From Comamonadaceae bacterium OH2545_COT-014 (GTDB lineage: Bacteria; Pseudomonadota; Gammaproteobacteria; Burkholderiales; Burkholderiaceae_C): a stretch of 64,000 nucleotides of DNA. Numbering within the stretch: position 1 is the first letter of the stretch; every line of letters begins with the position of its first letter. Under the pieces are notes generated by a model. That model was not told where the DNA came from and searched no databases. It saw nothing but the letters and a program-made list of their open reading frames with translations. Of this stretch, positions 1 through 8,822 are shown in pieces. Where the stretch lies: the NCBI GenBank assembly GCA_003859965.1, contig RQYR01000011.1:62001-126000 (forward strand). Reading direction: 5' to 3'. The translations under genes were made by a program, and so were the position numbers.

Positions 1-840
1 TGCTACACGCGCGAATCGGGCCTGTTCGCGCTGGCCGACGGCATGGGCGGTCACCCTGACGGCGAGGTTGCCGCGCAGATTGCACTGCAAACCCTCTCGG
101 CCCTGTTCCAGCGCGAGGCGCAGCCCAGCGTGAGCGACGTACCAGCCTTTCTGGGCCGCGGCCTGATGGCCGCCCACCACCAAATCATCCGCTATGCCAG
201 CGAACGCGGCATGCTCGACACGCCCCGCACCACGCTGGTGGCCGCCGTGGCCCAGCACGGTCAGTTGGCCTGGGTGCATTGCGGCGATTCGCGCCTGTAC
301 GTGGTGCGCGACGGCAAGCTGCTCACGCGCACACGCGACCACTCCTACCTGGAAGCGCAAGCCAATGCGGGCGCAGCCGTGGAGGGCATCAACCGCAACG
401 TGCTCTTTACCTGCCTGGGCTCCACCGTGCGCCCCATGTTCGACACGACCGACCCCATCGTGCTGCAAAACAACGACAAGGTGCTGCTTTGCTCCGACGG
501 CCTGTGGGGCACCGTGGATGACGACACTATCGCCGCCATGCTGAGCGAGCGCCCGGTCTCCGACGCCGTGCCCAGGCTGGTGGAGCTGGCCCTGAAAAAC
601 GGTGGCGAGCACGGCGACAACGTGACCGTGGTGGCCTTCGAGTGGGAAGCGCCCGCCCAGCAGGCCGACTTCCAGGGCAGCGGCTTCACCGAAACCGAGA
701 GCATGAACGAGGGCGTGTTTGCCTCCACCATCCAGACCGATCTGGACCCGGTGCTGGACGACATGGACGACGAAGCCATCGAACGCTCCATCGCCGAAAT
801 CAACGAAGCCATTCAGCGCACCGCCATGAAAAAGCGCTGA
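1..840 (+). CDS. PP2C-family Ser/Thr protein phosphatase (5' truncated)
   Basis: The reading frame is open from the first base, so the N-terminus lies outside the window. The visible part starts within the PP2C motif ADGMGGH, whose Asp and Gly bind the catalytic metal, and continues with CGDSRLY, LLCSDGLW and GDNVTVV, the usual PPM-type metal-binding motifs. About 279 residues are visible. The enzyme should be a cytosolic Mn/Mg-dependent phosphatase acting on phospho-Ser/Thr, and in related genomes it is often paired with a Hanks-type kinase just upstream, which cannot be checked here. The C-terminal 60 residues are acidic and outside the catalytic core. rph follows after 39 bases on the same strand. 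Confidence 0.93.
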   Translation, partial: CYTRESGLFALADGMGGHPDGEVAAQIALQTLSALFQREAQPSVSDVPAFLGRGLMAAHHQIIRYASERGMLDTPRTTLVAAVAQHGQLAWVHCGDSRLYVVRDGKLLTRTRDHSYLEAQANAGAAVEGINRNVLFTCLGSTVRPMFDTTDPIVLQNNDKVLLCSDGLWGTVDDDTIAAMLSERPVSDAVPRLVELALKNGGEHGDNVTVVAFEWEAPAQQADFQGSGFTETESMNEGVFASTIQTDLDPVLDDMDDEAIERSIAEINEAIQRTAMKKR

Positions 841-879
841 AGCGCCCTGCCCCGCCCTCCAATCCATTCCTGCCGCGCC

Positions 880-1617
880 ATGAACACCCCCGCCCCCACC
901 ACCCGCGCCCAGCGCGCCGCCGACGCCCTGCGCCCCCTGCGCCTCACGCGCCGCTACACCCGCTATGCCGAAGGCTCCGTCCTCATCGAAATGGGCGAAA
1001 CCCGGGTGCTGTGCAATGCCTCGGTTGAAGACAAAGTGCCGCCCCACAAGCGCGGCAGCGGCGAGGGCTGGGTGACCGCCGAATACGGCATGCTGCCGCG
1101 CGCCACGCACACGCGCGGCAGCCGCGAAGCCGCGCGCGGCAAGCAAAGCGGGCGCACGCAGGAAATCCAGCGCCTGATTGGCCGCGCACTGCGCGCCGTG
1201 TTCGACCTCAAGGCGCTGGGCGAGCGCACCATTCACCTGGACTGCGACGTGATCCAGGCCGACGGCGGCACACGCTGCGCCAGCATCACCGGCGCCTTCG
1301 TGGCCGCGCAAGATGCCGTGCAAACGCTGCTGGCGCGGCAAGAGCTGGCCGCCTCGCCCATCCTCCAGCCCGTGGCGGCCGTTTCGGTCGGCATCGTGGG
1401 CGGCGTGCCGCTGCTCGACCTGGATTACGACGAAGACTCGGCCTGCGACACCGACATGAACGTGGTCATGACCGGCGCCGGCCAGTTCGTGGAAGTGCAA
1501 GGCACGGCCGAAGGCGCCACTTTCTCGCGCGCGGAAATGGACGCGCTGCTGGCACTGGCCGAAAAAGGCATCACCGAGCTGATCGCCCGCCAGCGCGCCG
1601 CCCTGGCCGCGGACTGA
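880..1617 (+). CDS. rph: Ribonuclease PH
   Basis: This 245-residue protein has the length and sequence of RNase PH, the phosphorolytic 3'-5' exoribonuclease that trims tRNA 3' ends. Family segments are clear: [13 protein letters not shown] near residue 35, [17 protein letters not shown] near 65, and the phosphate-site stretch [16 protein letters not shown] near 90. The C-terminal half has [19 protein letters not shown] and VEVQGTAEG, also typical. The ATG at 880 gives the normal N-terminus. It sits directly after the phosphatase. In many Burkholderiales rdgB and hemW follow rph; here they do not, and smpB on the other strand comes next. Confidence 0.97.
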   Translation: MNTPAPTTRAQRAADALRPLRLTRRYTRYAEGSVLIEMGETRVLCNASVEDKVPPHKRGSGEGWVTAEYGMLPRATHTRGSREAARGKQSGRTQEIQRLIGRALRAVFDLKALGERTIHLDCDVIQADGGTRCASITGAFVAAQDAVQTLLARQELAASPILQPVAAVSVGIVGGVPLLDLDYDEDSACDTDMNVVMTGAGQFVEVQGTAEGATFSRAEMDALLALAEKGITELIARQRAALAAD

Positions 1618-1779
1618 AGCAGCCCGCCCGGAAGCTTTTGCAAGAAAAAGGGCCTCAGGGCAATAAGCACGCCATCTGTAGCTGTAAATAATATAGCAAA
1701 AAGATGTTCAGAGGCCGGGGCGCTTCAAGCCCCTGTTCTGCACTTTGCAGCACTTGGCAGCGCCTGCCCGCCTTGCGTG

Positions 1780-2283
1780 TCAGCGGTGCCGCGTTTTCAT
1801 GGCGCGCTCCACCTCGCGCTTGCCTTCGCGCTCCTTGATGGTGTCACGCTTGTCATGCTCGGCCTTGCCCTTGGCCAGGGCAATCTCGCACTTCACACGG
1901 CCGTTTTTCCAGTGCAGGTTCAGCGGCACCAGGGTGTAGCCCTTTTGCTCCACCTTGCCAATCAGGCGGCGGATCTCGTCGCGGTGCATCAGCAGCTTGC
2001 GCGTGCGCACGGCGTCCGGGCGCACATGCGTGCTGGCCGTGCCCAGCGGATTGATCTGGCAGCCAATCACGAACAGCTCGCCGCCGCGGATGACCACGTA
2101 GCCGTCCGTCAGCTGCACCTTGCCGGCGCGCAGCGCCTTCACCTCCCAGCCTTGCAGCACCATGCCGGCCTCGTGGCGCTCTTCAAAGAAATAGTTGAAC
2201 GCAGCCTTTTTGTTGTCGGCGATCACCGCGCTCTTGGCGGCATTCTTGGCGGCATTCTTGGAAGCGGGGGATTTGGAAGCCAT
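1780..2283 (-). CDS. smpB: SsrA-binding protein SmpB
   Basis: SmpB binds tmRNA and delivers it to stalled ribosomes for trans-translation. The 167-residue product has the OB-fold core ([39 protein letters not shown]) and the basic C-terminal tail ([26 protein letters not shown]) that enters the mRNA channel. The ATG at 2283 is chosen because an extension to 2325 would add 14 residues absent from the family. The N-terminal 20 residues are a Lys/Ala/Ser-rich leader common in Burkholderiales. The gene is divergent from ratA, a classic neighbour, with about 95 bases between them for both promoters. Confidence 0.97.
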   Translation of the reverse strand: MASKSPASKNAAKNAAKSAVIADNKKAAFNYFFEERHEAGMVLQGWEVKALRAGKVQLTDGYVVIRGGELFVIGCQINPLGTASTHVRPDAVRTRKLLMHRDEIRRLIGKVEQKGYTLVPLNLHWKNGRVKCEIALAKGKAEHDKRDTIKEREGKREVERAMKTRHR

Positions 2284-2378
2284 GCGGATGCAGATCGGGC
2301 GCGGACGGGCCAGCGGGCTGGGCATGCCCCAACGGCCGGGCCGCCTAGAATCTCGAACGGAAAAGCCGAAGATTCTCC

Positions 2379-2837
2379 ATGAAAACCGTCCAAAAATCCG
2401 TTCTCATCTGGTACAGCGCCGAGGAAATGTTTGCCCTGGTCAAGGACGTGGCGCGTTACCCCGAGTTCCTGCCCTGGTGCAGCCTGGGCCGCGTGATCAG
2501 CGAAGACGAGCATGGCATGGAGGCCGAAGTAGGCATCGCCTTCAAGGGCCTGTCGCAAACCTTCGTCACCCGCAACACCCACGTGCCCGGGCGGGAAATA
2601 CGGCTGAAACTGGTCAAAGGGCCGTTTTCCGCGCTTGATGGCGTGTGGACTTTCACCCCCGTCGGCCAGGAAGGCGAACGCGCCTGCCGTGTCTCCTTCA
2701 CGCTGAACTACGGCTTTGCCAGCCACACGCTGGCCCTGCTGGTTGGCCCGGTTTTCGACAAGATCGCCGCCAGCATGGTGGATGCCTTCGTCAAACGCGC
2801 CGACCAGGTGTACAGCAGCACGCCTTCGGCGACCTGA
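2379..2837 (+). CDS. ratA: RatA-type START-fold / coenzyme Q-binding protein
   Basis: This 152-residue protein belongs to the COQ10/RatA (SRPBCC) family. It shows the N-terminal [20 protein letters not shown] and the loop RYPEFLPWC, both hallmarks. Family members bind ubiquinone in a hydrophobic START-like pocket; the E. coli homologue was also described as an inhibitor of 70S assembly. A likely -10 box (TAGAAT, 2346-2351) lies 28 bases upstream. The arrangement smpB / ratA / rnfH is conserved across proteobacteria. The function in this organism, quinone chaperone or translation effector, cannot be decided from sequence. Confidence 0.93.
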   Translation: MKTVQKSVLIWYSAEEMFALVKDVARYPEFLPWCSLGRVISEDEHGMEAEVGIAFKGLSQTFVTRNTHVPGREIRLKLVKGPFSALDGVWTFTPVGQEGERACRVSFTLNYGFASHTLALLVGPVFDKIAASMVDAFVKRADQVYSSTPSAT

Positions 2838-2886
2838 GCCTGCCCGGCGCCACGCCACCGCACCGCAAAACCGTCCAACCGCGCCC

Positions 2887-3219
2887 ATGCTTCACATCAC
2901 CGTGGCCTACGCCAGCGCCCCGCGCCAGGTGCAACAGGTTCAGCTGCAACTGCCAGACGGCGCCACGCTTGCCCAGGCCGTGCAGGCCAGCGCCCTGCTG
3001 AATGCGCTGGACGCCCCGGCGCGCGCGCAACTGGTCTTTGGCCTGTGGAGCCGCCAAGCGCCGCCCGACACGCCTTTGCACGACCAAGACCGTGTGGAAA
3101 TCTGGCGCCCGCTGCAAGTAGACCCCAAACTGGCCCGGCGCGAACGCTTCAACGCCCAAGGCGCCCGTACCGCCGGCCTGTTCGCCACCCGCCGCCCTGG
3201 CTCCAAACCCGGGTATTGA
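2887..3219 (+). CDS. rnfH: RnfH-family ubiquitin-like protein
   Basis: This 110-residue protein has the UPF0125/RnfH pattern: a short beta-grasp domain starting LHITVAYASAPRQVQ, a middle LVFGLWSRQAPPDTPLHDQDRVEIWRPL, and the basic tail DPKLARRERF. The ATG at 2887 gives the family N-terminus; an in-frame opening upstream overlaps ratA and is not used. RnfH sits beside RatA in many proteobacteria, so co-transcription with ratA (49-base gap) is likely. The biochemical role is unknown. The last 15 residues are variable and poorly conserved. Confidence 0.9.
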   Translation: MLHITVAYASAPRQVQQVQLQLPDGATLAQAVQASALLNALDAPARAQLVFGLWSRQAPPDTPLHDQDRVEIWRPLQVDPKLARRERFNAQGARTAGLFATRRPGSKPGY

Positions 3220-3260
3220 AGCCGCCGGCCCACACCACGCACGGGCAAGTGGCCTCGCCC

Positions 3261-4184
3261 TTACCCAAGCACATGGGCCAGCGTCAGCAGCACCAGCAGC
3301 AGCAGCCACAGCGCCACGGTGCGCCAGACCAGGCCCACCACCTGCGTCAGATGCGATGCCTGCGGCGCACGGCCCGGCAAAGCCGCACCCGGATGGCCCA
3401 GACGCACATCCATGGCGCCAGCGGTGGCCGCCAGAATCACGCCCTCGTTGCCGCCGCCCCCCAGGCGCGGCGCGTAGCGGCGCCAGACATCAATGGCATC
3501 TTCAAAGCTGCCGGCAATGGCAAAGCCCACCGCTGTCAGGCGTGCGGGCAGCCAATCCATCGCATGCCAAGCCGCCTGTGCCGCCGCGCCCAGCGCCGGG
3601 CTGGCCGAGCCATCTGCCGCGCGCGCCTTGCGGCCCCAATAGCGTGCCACGAAATCAGCCACACGGTAAATCAGCGCGCCAGCCGGCCCCAGCCCGAACA
3701 AGGCGCCCAGGCTGAACCAGGCCAGCACGCCAAAGACGTGGCGGTGCGCGGTGAGCACGGCATGCTCCAGCACATGACGCACGATCTCGGCGCGCGGCAG
3801 CGTGGCGACATCCACCTGCTGCCACTGCGCCAGCAACTGGCGCGCGCGCGCTTCGTCATCCGCCTCCAGCGCCTCGCGCAGCCCGGTGAAGTGGTGGCCG
3901 AACTGGCGCAAACCCAGCGTCAGATACAGCACGGCCACGCCCCACAGCAGGGCCAGCGGCCAGCCTCCGAGCCACATCAGCGCCTTGTGCAGCCCCAGCG
4001 CCAGCAGGGCAGGCGTGCCCACTGCCAAGGCCCAGGCCAGCCAGGCGTGCCGCGCCGTCCCTGCGTCCACATTGCGCCCCACCCCGCGCACCCAGCGCCG
4101 CACCAGCGTGCTGAAGACATTGCCCGCCGCCATCGGGCGCACCTGCTCCAGCAGCAAAGCCATGACGATCGCGAAAAAAGCCAT
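3261..4184 (-). CDS. CobD/CbiB-family integral membrane protein
   Basis: The 307-residue product matches the Burkholderiales branch annotated as CobD/CbiB family. It has an N-terminal membrane segment with MAFFAIVMALLLEQVRP, two central hydrophobic segments, the motif FVARYWG, and a C-terminal membrane helix (ALWLLLLVLLTLAHVLG). True CbiB makes adenosylcobinamide phosphate from cobyric acid, but no cobalamin genes are nearby and this branch is divergent, so the activity is uncertain. ATG at 4184 is preferred because it starts just before the first membrane helix; an upstream start at 4250 is possible. It converges on rnfH with a 41-base gap. Confidence 0.82.
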   Translation of the reverse strand: MAFFAIVMALLLEQVRPMAAGNVFSTLVRRWVRGVGRNVDAGTARHAWLAWALAVGTPALLALGLHKALMWLGGWPLALLWGVAVLYLTLGLRQFGHHFTGLREALEADDEARARQLLAQWQQVDVATLPRAEIVRHVLEHAVLTAHRHVFGVLAWFSLGALFGLGPAGALIYRVADFVARYWGRKARAADGSASPALGAAAQAAWHAMDWLPARLTAVGFAIAGSFEDAIDVWRRYAPRLGGGGNEGVILAATAGAMDVRLGHPGAALPGRAPQASHLTQVVGLVWRTVALWLLLLVLLTLAHVLG

Positions 4185-4356
4185 GCGCCCGATGATAAGT
4201 GGCTCCAGCCCAGTCAGCGAGAGTGCCATCCGCGCCACGCCATATGGCAAAAGGAAAAGGCGCTATCTTTTTTGAAAATCCGTCAATAGCTGAGCCATGC
4301 CGGAAGCTATTATTTAAATAGCAAATAATCCTTTACTGTTCTGCCGAAACGGCATA

Positions 4357-4387
4357 TTTCAAAGAGCAAGCCTTGCTCGGTTAGAAT
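4357..4387 (+). promoter_or_regulatory. Candidate promoter for the asd leader, with central palindrome
   Basis: A TAGAAT -10 box lies at 4382-4387 and a weak TTTCAA -35 at 4357-4362 (19-base spacer). Inside the spacer is a perfect inverted repeat GAGCAAG-C-CTTGCTC (4364-4378), well placed for an operator. Transcription should start near 4394, only a few bases before the leader ATG at 4397. The promoter assignment rests on the -10 box and on position; the -35 is weak. Confidence 0.5.
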
Positions 4388-4396
4388 TGCCGCCCG

Positions 4397-4498
4397 ATGG
4401 ATGCCATGAACCCCTTTCATGCTTTGCCCCTAGCCGCCGCGCCGGTCTGGGCGCTGTCCATCGCCCGCACCCCCACCATCACGACCAAGAAAGGCTGA
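4397..4498 (+). CDS. Candidate attenuation leader peptide upstream of asd (33 aa)
   Basis: An open frame of 33 codons begins at ATG 4397 (or 4406) and ends at TGA 4496-4498. Its C-terminus reads ARTPTITTKKG, with codons for four Thr, one Ile and two Lys in the last ten positions. Thr, Ile and Lys are all end products of the aspartate-semialdehyde pathway fed by the next gene, so this looks like a ribosome-sensing leader peptide such as thrL in E. coli. There is no Shine-Dalgarno sequence, but the ATG is at or next to the predicted transcription start, so leaderless translation is possible. It is followed by a hairpin and a pyrimidine-rich run. The function is inferred, not shown. Confidence 0.55.
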   Translation: MDAMNPFHALPLAAAPVWALSIARTPTITTKKG

Positions 4499-4503
4499 AG
4501 CCG

Positions 4504-4580
4504 GCCGGTTTCGTCGTGCGCCCGCCTCCCGGAGCCTGACGAGCCGGAGAGGCCCAGCAAACCCCTCTTTCTTTTTGTTT
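4504..4580 (+). terminator. Candidate asd attenuator (terminator / antiterminator)
   Basis: A stem of GCCTC+CCGG (4524-4532) with CCGG+GAGGC (4544-4553, one bulged A) and an 11-base loop precedes a T-rich tract (about 4561-4580). An alternative pairing of 4505-4514 with 4538-4547 (CCGG/CCGG and CGTC/GACG) would compete with it. This gives the mutually exclusive folds expected for attenuation. The T-rich tract starts about ten bases after the stem, so the terminator is imperfect. Confidence 0.45.
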
Positions 4581-4596
4581 GAAAGGCGCACACGCA

Positions 4597-5718
4597 ATGA
4601 AAACCGGTAACGTCACGGGCCTCGTCGGCTGGCGCGGCATGGTCGGCTCCGTCCTCATGGAACGCATGCAGGCCGAGGACGATTTCGCCCTGATCGAACC
4701 CATCTTCTTCTCCACCAGCAACGCCGGCGGCGCCGCGCCCGCGATGGCGAAGAACGAAAAAACGCTGAAAGACGCGCACGACATCGACGCGCTGAAGCAG
4801 TGCGACATCATCCTCACCTGCCAGGGTGGCGACTACACGAGCGAAGTCTTTCCCAAGCTGCGCGCCGCGGGCTGGCAAGGCCACTGGATCGACGCCGCCA
4901 GCACCCTGCGCATGAATGACGACGCGGTGATCGTGCTCGACCCCGTGAACATGCCCGTGATCGAACGCGCCCTGGCCAAGGGCGGCAACAACTGGGTGGG
5001 CGGCAACTGCACCGTGAGCTGCATGCTGATGGGCGTGGGCGCGCTCTACAAGGCCGGGCTGGTCGAGTGGATGAGCACGCAAACCTACCAGGCCGCCAGC
5101 GGCGGCGGCGCGCAGCACATGCGCGAGCTGCTCACGCAATACGGCACGCTGCATGCCGAGGTCAAGGCCCTGCTTCAAGACCCCAAGAGCGCCATCCTCG
5201 AAATCGACCGCCAGATCATCGCCAAGCAGCGTGCGCTATCCGGTGACGAAGTGGCCAACTTCGGGGTACCGCTGGGCGGCTCGCTCATTCCCTGGATCGA
5301 CAAGGATCTGGGCAATGGCGTGAGCCGCGAAGAATGGAAAGGCATGGCCGAAACCAACAAGATCATGGGCTTCGACCCAGCCGTGCCGGTGGACGGCTTT
5401 TGCGTGCGCGTGGGCGCCATGCGCTGCCACAGCCAGGCGCTGACCTTCAAGCTCAAGAAAGACTTGCCGCTGGCCGACATCGAGGCCATGATCGCCGCTG
5501 ACAATGAATGGGTGAAAGTCGTGCCCAACACGCGCGAAGCCACCCTGCAAGCGCTGACGCCCGTGGCCGTGACCGGCACCATGCACATTCCCGTGGGCCG
5601 CATTCGCAAGCTCGCCATGGGGCCCGAATACCTGGGCGCCTTCACCATTGGCGACCAGCTGCTGTGGGGCGCGGCCGAACCCCTACGGCGCATGCTGCGC
5701 ATTCTTCTTGAGCGCTAA
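4597..5718 (+). CDS. asd: Aspartate-semialdehyde dehydrogenase
   Basis: Asd reduces aspartyl phosphate to aspartate semialdehyde with NADPH, the branch point to Lys/DAP, Thr, Met and Ile. The 373-residue protein has the N-terminal nucleotide motif [17 protein letters not shown], the catalytic Cys138 in GGNCTVSCM, and the C-terminal RCHSQALT with the active-site His. This is the gammaproteobacterial/betaproteobacterial type of normal length. The ATG at 4597 has a GAAAGG ribosome site; an in-frame ATG at 4579 lacks one and extends beyond the family start. The gene stands between the candidate attenuator and fimV, the standard Burkholderiales order (usually leuB-asd-fimV), but leuB is absent here. 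Confidence 0.97.
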   Translation: MKTGNVTGLVGWRGMVGSVLMERMQAEDDFALIEPIFFSTSNAGGAAPAMAKNEKTLKDAHDIDALKQCDIILTCQGGDYTSEVFPKLRAAGWQGHWIDAASTLRMNDDAVIVLDPVNMPVIERALAKGGNNWVGGNCTVSCMLMGVGALYKAGLVEWMSTQTYQAASGGGAQHMRELLTQYGTLHAEVKALLQDPKSAILEIDRQIIAKQRALSGDEVANFGVPLGGSLIPWIDKDLGNGVSREEWKGMAETNKIMGFDPAVPVDGFCVRVGAMRCHSQALTFKLKKDLPLADIEAMIAADNEWVKVVPNTREATLQALTPVAVTGTMHIPVGRIRKLAMGPEYLGAFTIGDQLLWGAAEPLRRMLRILLER

Positions 5719-5733
5719 ACACACGCCCTTGCG

Positions 5734-5760
5734 GCCGGGCACGCCAGAATAGTGCCCGGC
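5734..5760. repeat. GC-rich stem-loop after asd
   Basis: A perfect 9-bp stem GCCGGGCAC / GTGCCCGGC with a 9-base loop begins 15 bases after the asd stop. No T-run follows, so it may be a Rho-dependent end or an mRNA-stabilising hairpin rather than an intrinsic terminator. Confidence 0.6.
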
Positions 5761-5964
5761 GGCCAAGGCAGCACATCGCTTTGGCCACCCCTGCGAAAAG
5801 ATCGCCTCACGTTGCCTGATGACAACAGGAGCACGCGTATTTCACCACCTCGCGAACTTGTGAAGAAGGTTAAGCAGTGTCTCAGCTTGTCAGGCTAATT
5901 CGTTGATGTTAATGTCGATTTTCATATCCGTTCAGACGCGTTCGCAGTTCGCGCATTGAAACCT

Positions 5965-8682
5965 ATGCACAAAAAAGCTCAAAAGGTCCAGGCTGGGCCA
6001 GACCGCACACGAGGCATGGCTGGCACGCCATGGAAAAAGGAGACGCTGGCCACCGCCGCCATGCTGGCCGTTGCCGGCTTCAGTCTGGATGCGCACGCGC
6101 TCGCGCTGGGAGCCATCACCGTCCGCTCATCTCTCGGTGAACCGCTTCGCGCCGAGATTGAAGTGCCGCAAATCTCGTCTGCGGAAGCCGCGTCGCTGAA
6201 AGCTGCCTTGGCTTCGCCTCAGGCCTTCCGCGCCGCCGGGGTCGATTACACCCCCGCTGTGTCAGGCATGCGCGTGACCCTGCACCGCCGCGCCAATGGC
6301 CAGGCCTATCTGCGGCTGGCTGGCAGCCGCCCGGTGAACGAGCCATTCCTGGGCGTCGTCGTTGAAGCCTCATGGGCCAATGGCCGTGTGGTGCGTGACT
6401 ACACCATGCTGATTGACCCGCCCGGCCGCGACACGCCCCCGCCCGTCACGGTCACCGGCTCGGAGGTGCCAGTCGGATCAGGCACGCCTTCTGTGGCCGA
6501 GCAAGTCTCTGCTTCTTCCCCCGAGGGGTCCCGCTCGCCCGAAGATGTTGCCCCGACACGCCGCGCCAACGCGAACACGGCCAGCCGGCAGCAACCACGT
6601 CGGGCCGCCGCCCCCAGCACTGGTGGTGGCCAGCAAATCACCGTGCGACGTGGTGATACGGCTTACGGTCTGATTGCATCGCATGTACCGGAAGGCGTTT
6701 CGCTGGATCAGATGCTCGTGGCACTGTTGCGCGCCAACCCCAATGCCTTTATCCGCGGCAACGTCAACCTGCTGAAATCAGGCGCTGTCGTTCACCTGCC
6801 TACTGCCGAACAGGCCAGCGCCGTATCACGCAGTGCGGCCCGCCGTGCCGTGGTGGCACAAAGCCGCGACTTCCAGGCCTATCGCCGTGGCTTGGCCGGC
6901 AGCGCCCCCCGGACAGCCGTCGCCAGCGCTGACCGCAGCGCCAGCGGCTCCGTGCAAGCCCAAGTGCGGGAAACCCGCCCGGCGCCGCCCACTGGCGACC
7001 GTCTGCGCTTGACGCGTGGCAGCGCCGCCAAGAGCAGCGCTGAAGCCCAGATCGCCCAAAACCGCCAGGCGCAAGAACAATCCGAGCGCATGGCCGAACT
7101 GTCGAAAAACATCGACGAACTCAAGCGCCTGCAAAACGCTTCCGCCGCAGCAGCTGGCAGTGCTGCTGTAAGCAGTTCTGAAAATGCATCTTCGGGCGCT
7201 GGCATCCCTGTGCCTGTGGGCACAACACCTGTGGCTCCCCCGGTCGTACCCGCTTCCGGCATGAATGCCATGGAACCTGCGCCCGCACCGGTTTCGGAAC
7301 AGCCGTCCGTCATGGCCAGTGCCCCAAGCACCCCCTTGGCTGAACCTGCGGCAACTGCCGCCAGCGAGACCGCTTCTGCCGCGCTCGCCGCGACAACCGA
7401 ACCTGCGCCCGCACCTGTGGAGCCGCCGCCACCGCCTCCCCCTCCAGCTCCTCCGCCTGAACCCGTTGCTGAACCTTCTTTTGTTGATTCGCTGATGGAG
7501 AACCCGTTGATTCCAGCGACGGGCTTGGGTCTGCTGGCATTGCTGGCAGGTTACGGTTTCTACCGTTCACGTCAGGTAAAAAAAAACGCCCCACCGCTAG
7601 ATAGTTCGTTCATCGAAAGCCGCCTTCAGCCTGACTCCTTCTTTGGAGCCAGCGGTGGCCAGCGTGTCAACACCAAAGATGCTGGCAACAGCGCCACTGG
7701 CGCCAACTCCTCCATGGCCTACTCGCCCAGCCAGCTGGATGCGGCGGGCGACGTGGATCCTGTTGCGGAAGCCGATGTTTATCTGGCTTATGGCCGCGAC
7801 ATGCAGGCCGAGGAAATCCTGAAAGAAGCACTACGCACACACCCCACCCGTGTATCCGTGCACCGCAAGCTGGCAGAAATCTATGCCAAGCGGCGTGACG
7901 CCAAGGCGCTTGAAGCGATTGCCACCGAAGCTTACCCGCTCACCAACGGCCAGGGCGCCGATTGGGATGCCATCTGCGTTCTTGGCGGCGAGCTCGACCC
8001 GGACAATGGCCTTTACAAGCCAGGCGGCAAGCCACAACCCAAGCTCTCGGAAGGCGCCCAGCACCCGGGTTTTGGCGCAGATACAGAACCGCAAACAGCG
8101 CAAATCCATGAGCGCAAAGGCCAGCCCTCCGTTGCACCCGTCGTGTCCTCGCCAGTGCCTCTGGACTTGGATCTGGATCTGGACAACGCGCCGGTCAAGG
8201 CGCCTGAGCCTGCCCCCATGGCAACGGCAGCTGCAACAACTGCAGCCATGAGCGCGGCGGCAGCGGCTGCCTCTGCTCCGGCTGCCCTCTCGCCCGCAAC
8301 CACGCCTGACGCATCGCTGTCCGAACCCGGACCGCTGGACTTTGACTTGGATCTGGACGCCGCCCATGCCGGCCCTGTCAGTAGCCCCGCACCCGTGGTG
8401 GCAAACCCGCCGGCAGCGGCTGCCAGCACCCGTAATTCTGGCATGATCGAGTTCGATATGGATGCCCTGTCGCTCGACCCCGACTCCCGCGGTGGTGACC
8501 TGCGCACCGAACAGCCGGAAGACGCTGATGACGACCCCCTCTCCACCAAGCTCGCGCTGGCCAAGGAGTTCCATGCCATTGGCGACACCGAGGGCGCCCG
8601 CATGATGGTCAAGGAAGTGGTTGACGAAGCCAGCGGTTCGCTCAAGGCACGCGCCGAGCGCTTCCTCAACGAAATCAGCTAA
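5965..8682 (+). CDS. fimV: FimV/HubP-family polar landmark protein
   Basis: This protein of about 905 residues has the full FimV architecture. A signal-like hydrophobic segment (LATAAMLAVAGFSLDAHA) is followed by the FimV N-terminal domain (ITVRSSLGEPLRAEIEVP). A LysM-type peptidoglycan-binding domain follows near residue 220 (ITVRRGDTAYGLIASHVP), then a coiled coil, a Pro/Ala-rich linker with a polyproline run, one transmembrane helix near 520 (GLGLLALLAGYGFY) and the conserved cytoplasmic C-terminal FimV domain (LALAKEFHAIGDTEGARMMVKEV). FimV/HubP proteins organise cell poles and support type IV pili or flagella. Repeats rich in LDLDLDLD flank the acidic region. The start is uncertain: TTG 5956, ATG 5965 or ATG 6016 all leave a signal segment. 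It precedes truA as in other Burkholderiales. Confidence 0.93.
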   Translation: MHKKAQKVQAGPDRTRGMAGTPWKKETLATAAMLAVAGFSLDAHALALGAITVRSSLGEPLRAEIEVPQISSAEAASLKAALASPQAFRAAGVDYTPAVSGMRVTLHRRANGQAYLRLAGSRPVNEPFLGVVVEASWANGRVVRDYTMLIDPPGRDTPPPVTVTGSEVPVGSGTPSVAEQVSASSPEGSRSPEDVAPTRRANANTASRQQPRRAAAPSTGGGQQITVRRGDTAYGLIASHVPEGVSLDQMLVALLRANPNAFIRGNVNLLKSGAVVHLPTAEQASAVSRSAARRAVVAQSRDFQAYRRGLAGSAPRTAVASADRSASGSVQAQVRETRPAPPTGDRLRLTRGSAAKSSAEAQIAQNRQAQEQSERMAELSKNIDELKRLQNASAAAAGSAAVSSSENASSGAGIPVPVGTTPVAPPVVPASGMNAMEPAPAPVSEQPSVMASAPSTPLAEPAATAASETASAALAATTEPAPAPVEPPPPPPPPAPPPEPVAEPSFVDSLMENPLIPATGLGLLALLAGYGFYRSRQVKKNAPPLDSSFIESRLQPDSFFGASGGQRVNTKDAGNSATGANSSMAYSPSQLDAAGDVDPVAEADVYLAYGRDMQAEEILKEALRTHPTRVSVHRKLAEIYAKRRDAKALEAIATEAYPLTNGQGADWDAICVLGGELDPDNGLYKPGGKPQPKLSEGAQHPGFGADTEPQTAQIHERKGQPSVAPVVSSPVPLDLDLDLDNAPVKAPEPAPMATAAATTAAMSAAAAAASAPAALSPATTPDASLSEPGPLDFDLDLDAAHAGPVSSPAPVVANPPAAAASTRNSGMIEFDMDALSLDPDSRGGDLRTEQPEDADDDPLSTKLALAKEFHAIGDTEGARMMVKEVVDEASGSLKARAERFLNEIS

Positions 8683-8738
8683 AACGGCTTTCTACCGTTT
8701 CTTCTGACTTCGCGGCGCTATCATGCGCCGCCCCCCGC

Positions 8739-8785
8739 CCCTCTTTCAGAGTCGCATGGTGGCTCTGAAAGAGGGTTTGTTTTTG
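8739..8785 (+). terminator. Intrinsic terminator after fimV
   Basis: A 13-bp stem CCCTCTTTCAGAG / CTCTGAAAGAGGG with an 11-base loop is followed by TTTGTTTTT. It separates fimV from truA and means truA-trpF-trpB probably need their own promoter or read-through. Confidence 0.9.
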
Positions 8786-8822
8786 GCGCTTGCGCCACCT
8801 CCCTCACTGAAGTCACGCCTGC

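Noticed and set aside
1618-1779. A structured RNA or small gene between rph and smpB
   Set aside because: The region contains AT-rich ATAGC-type fragments but no clear hairpin with a T-run and no supported frame.
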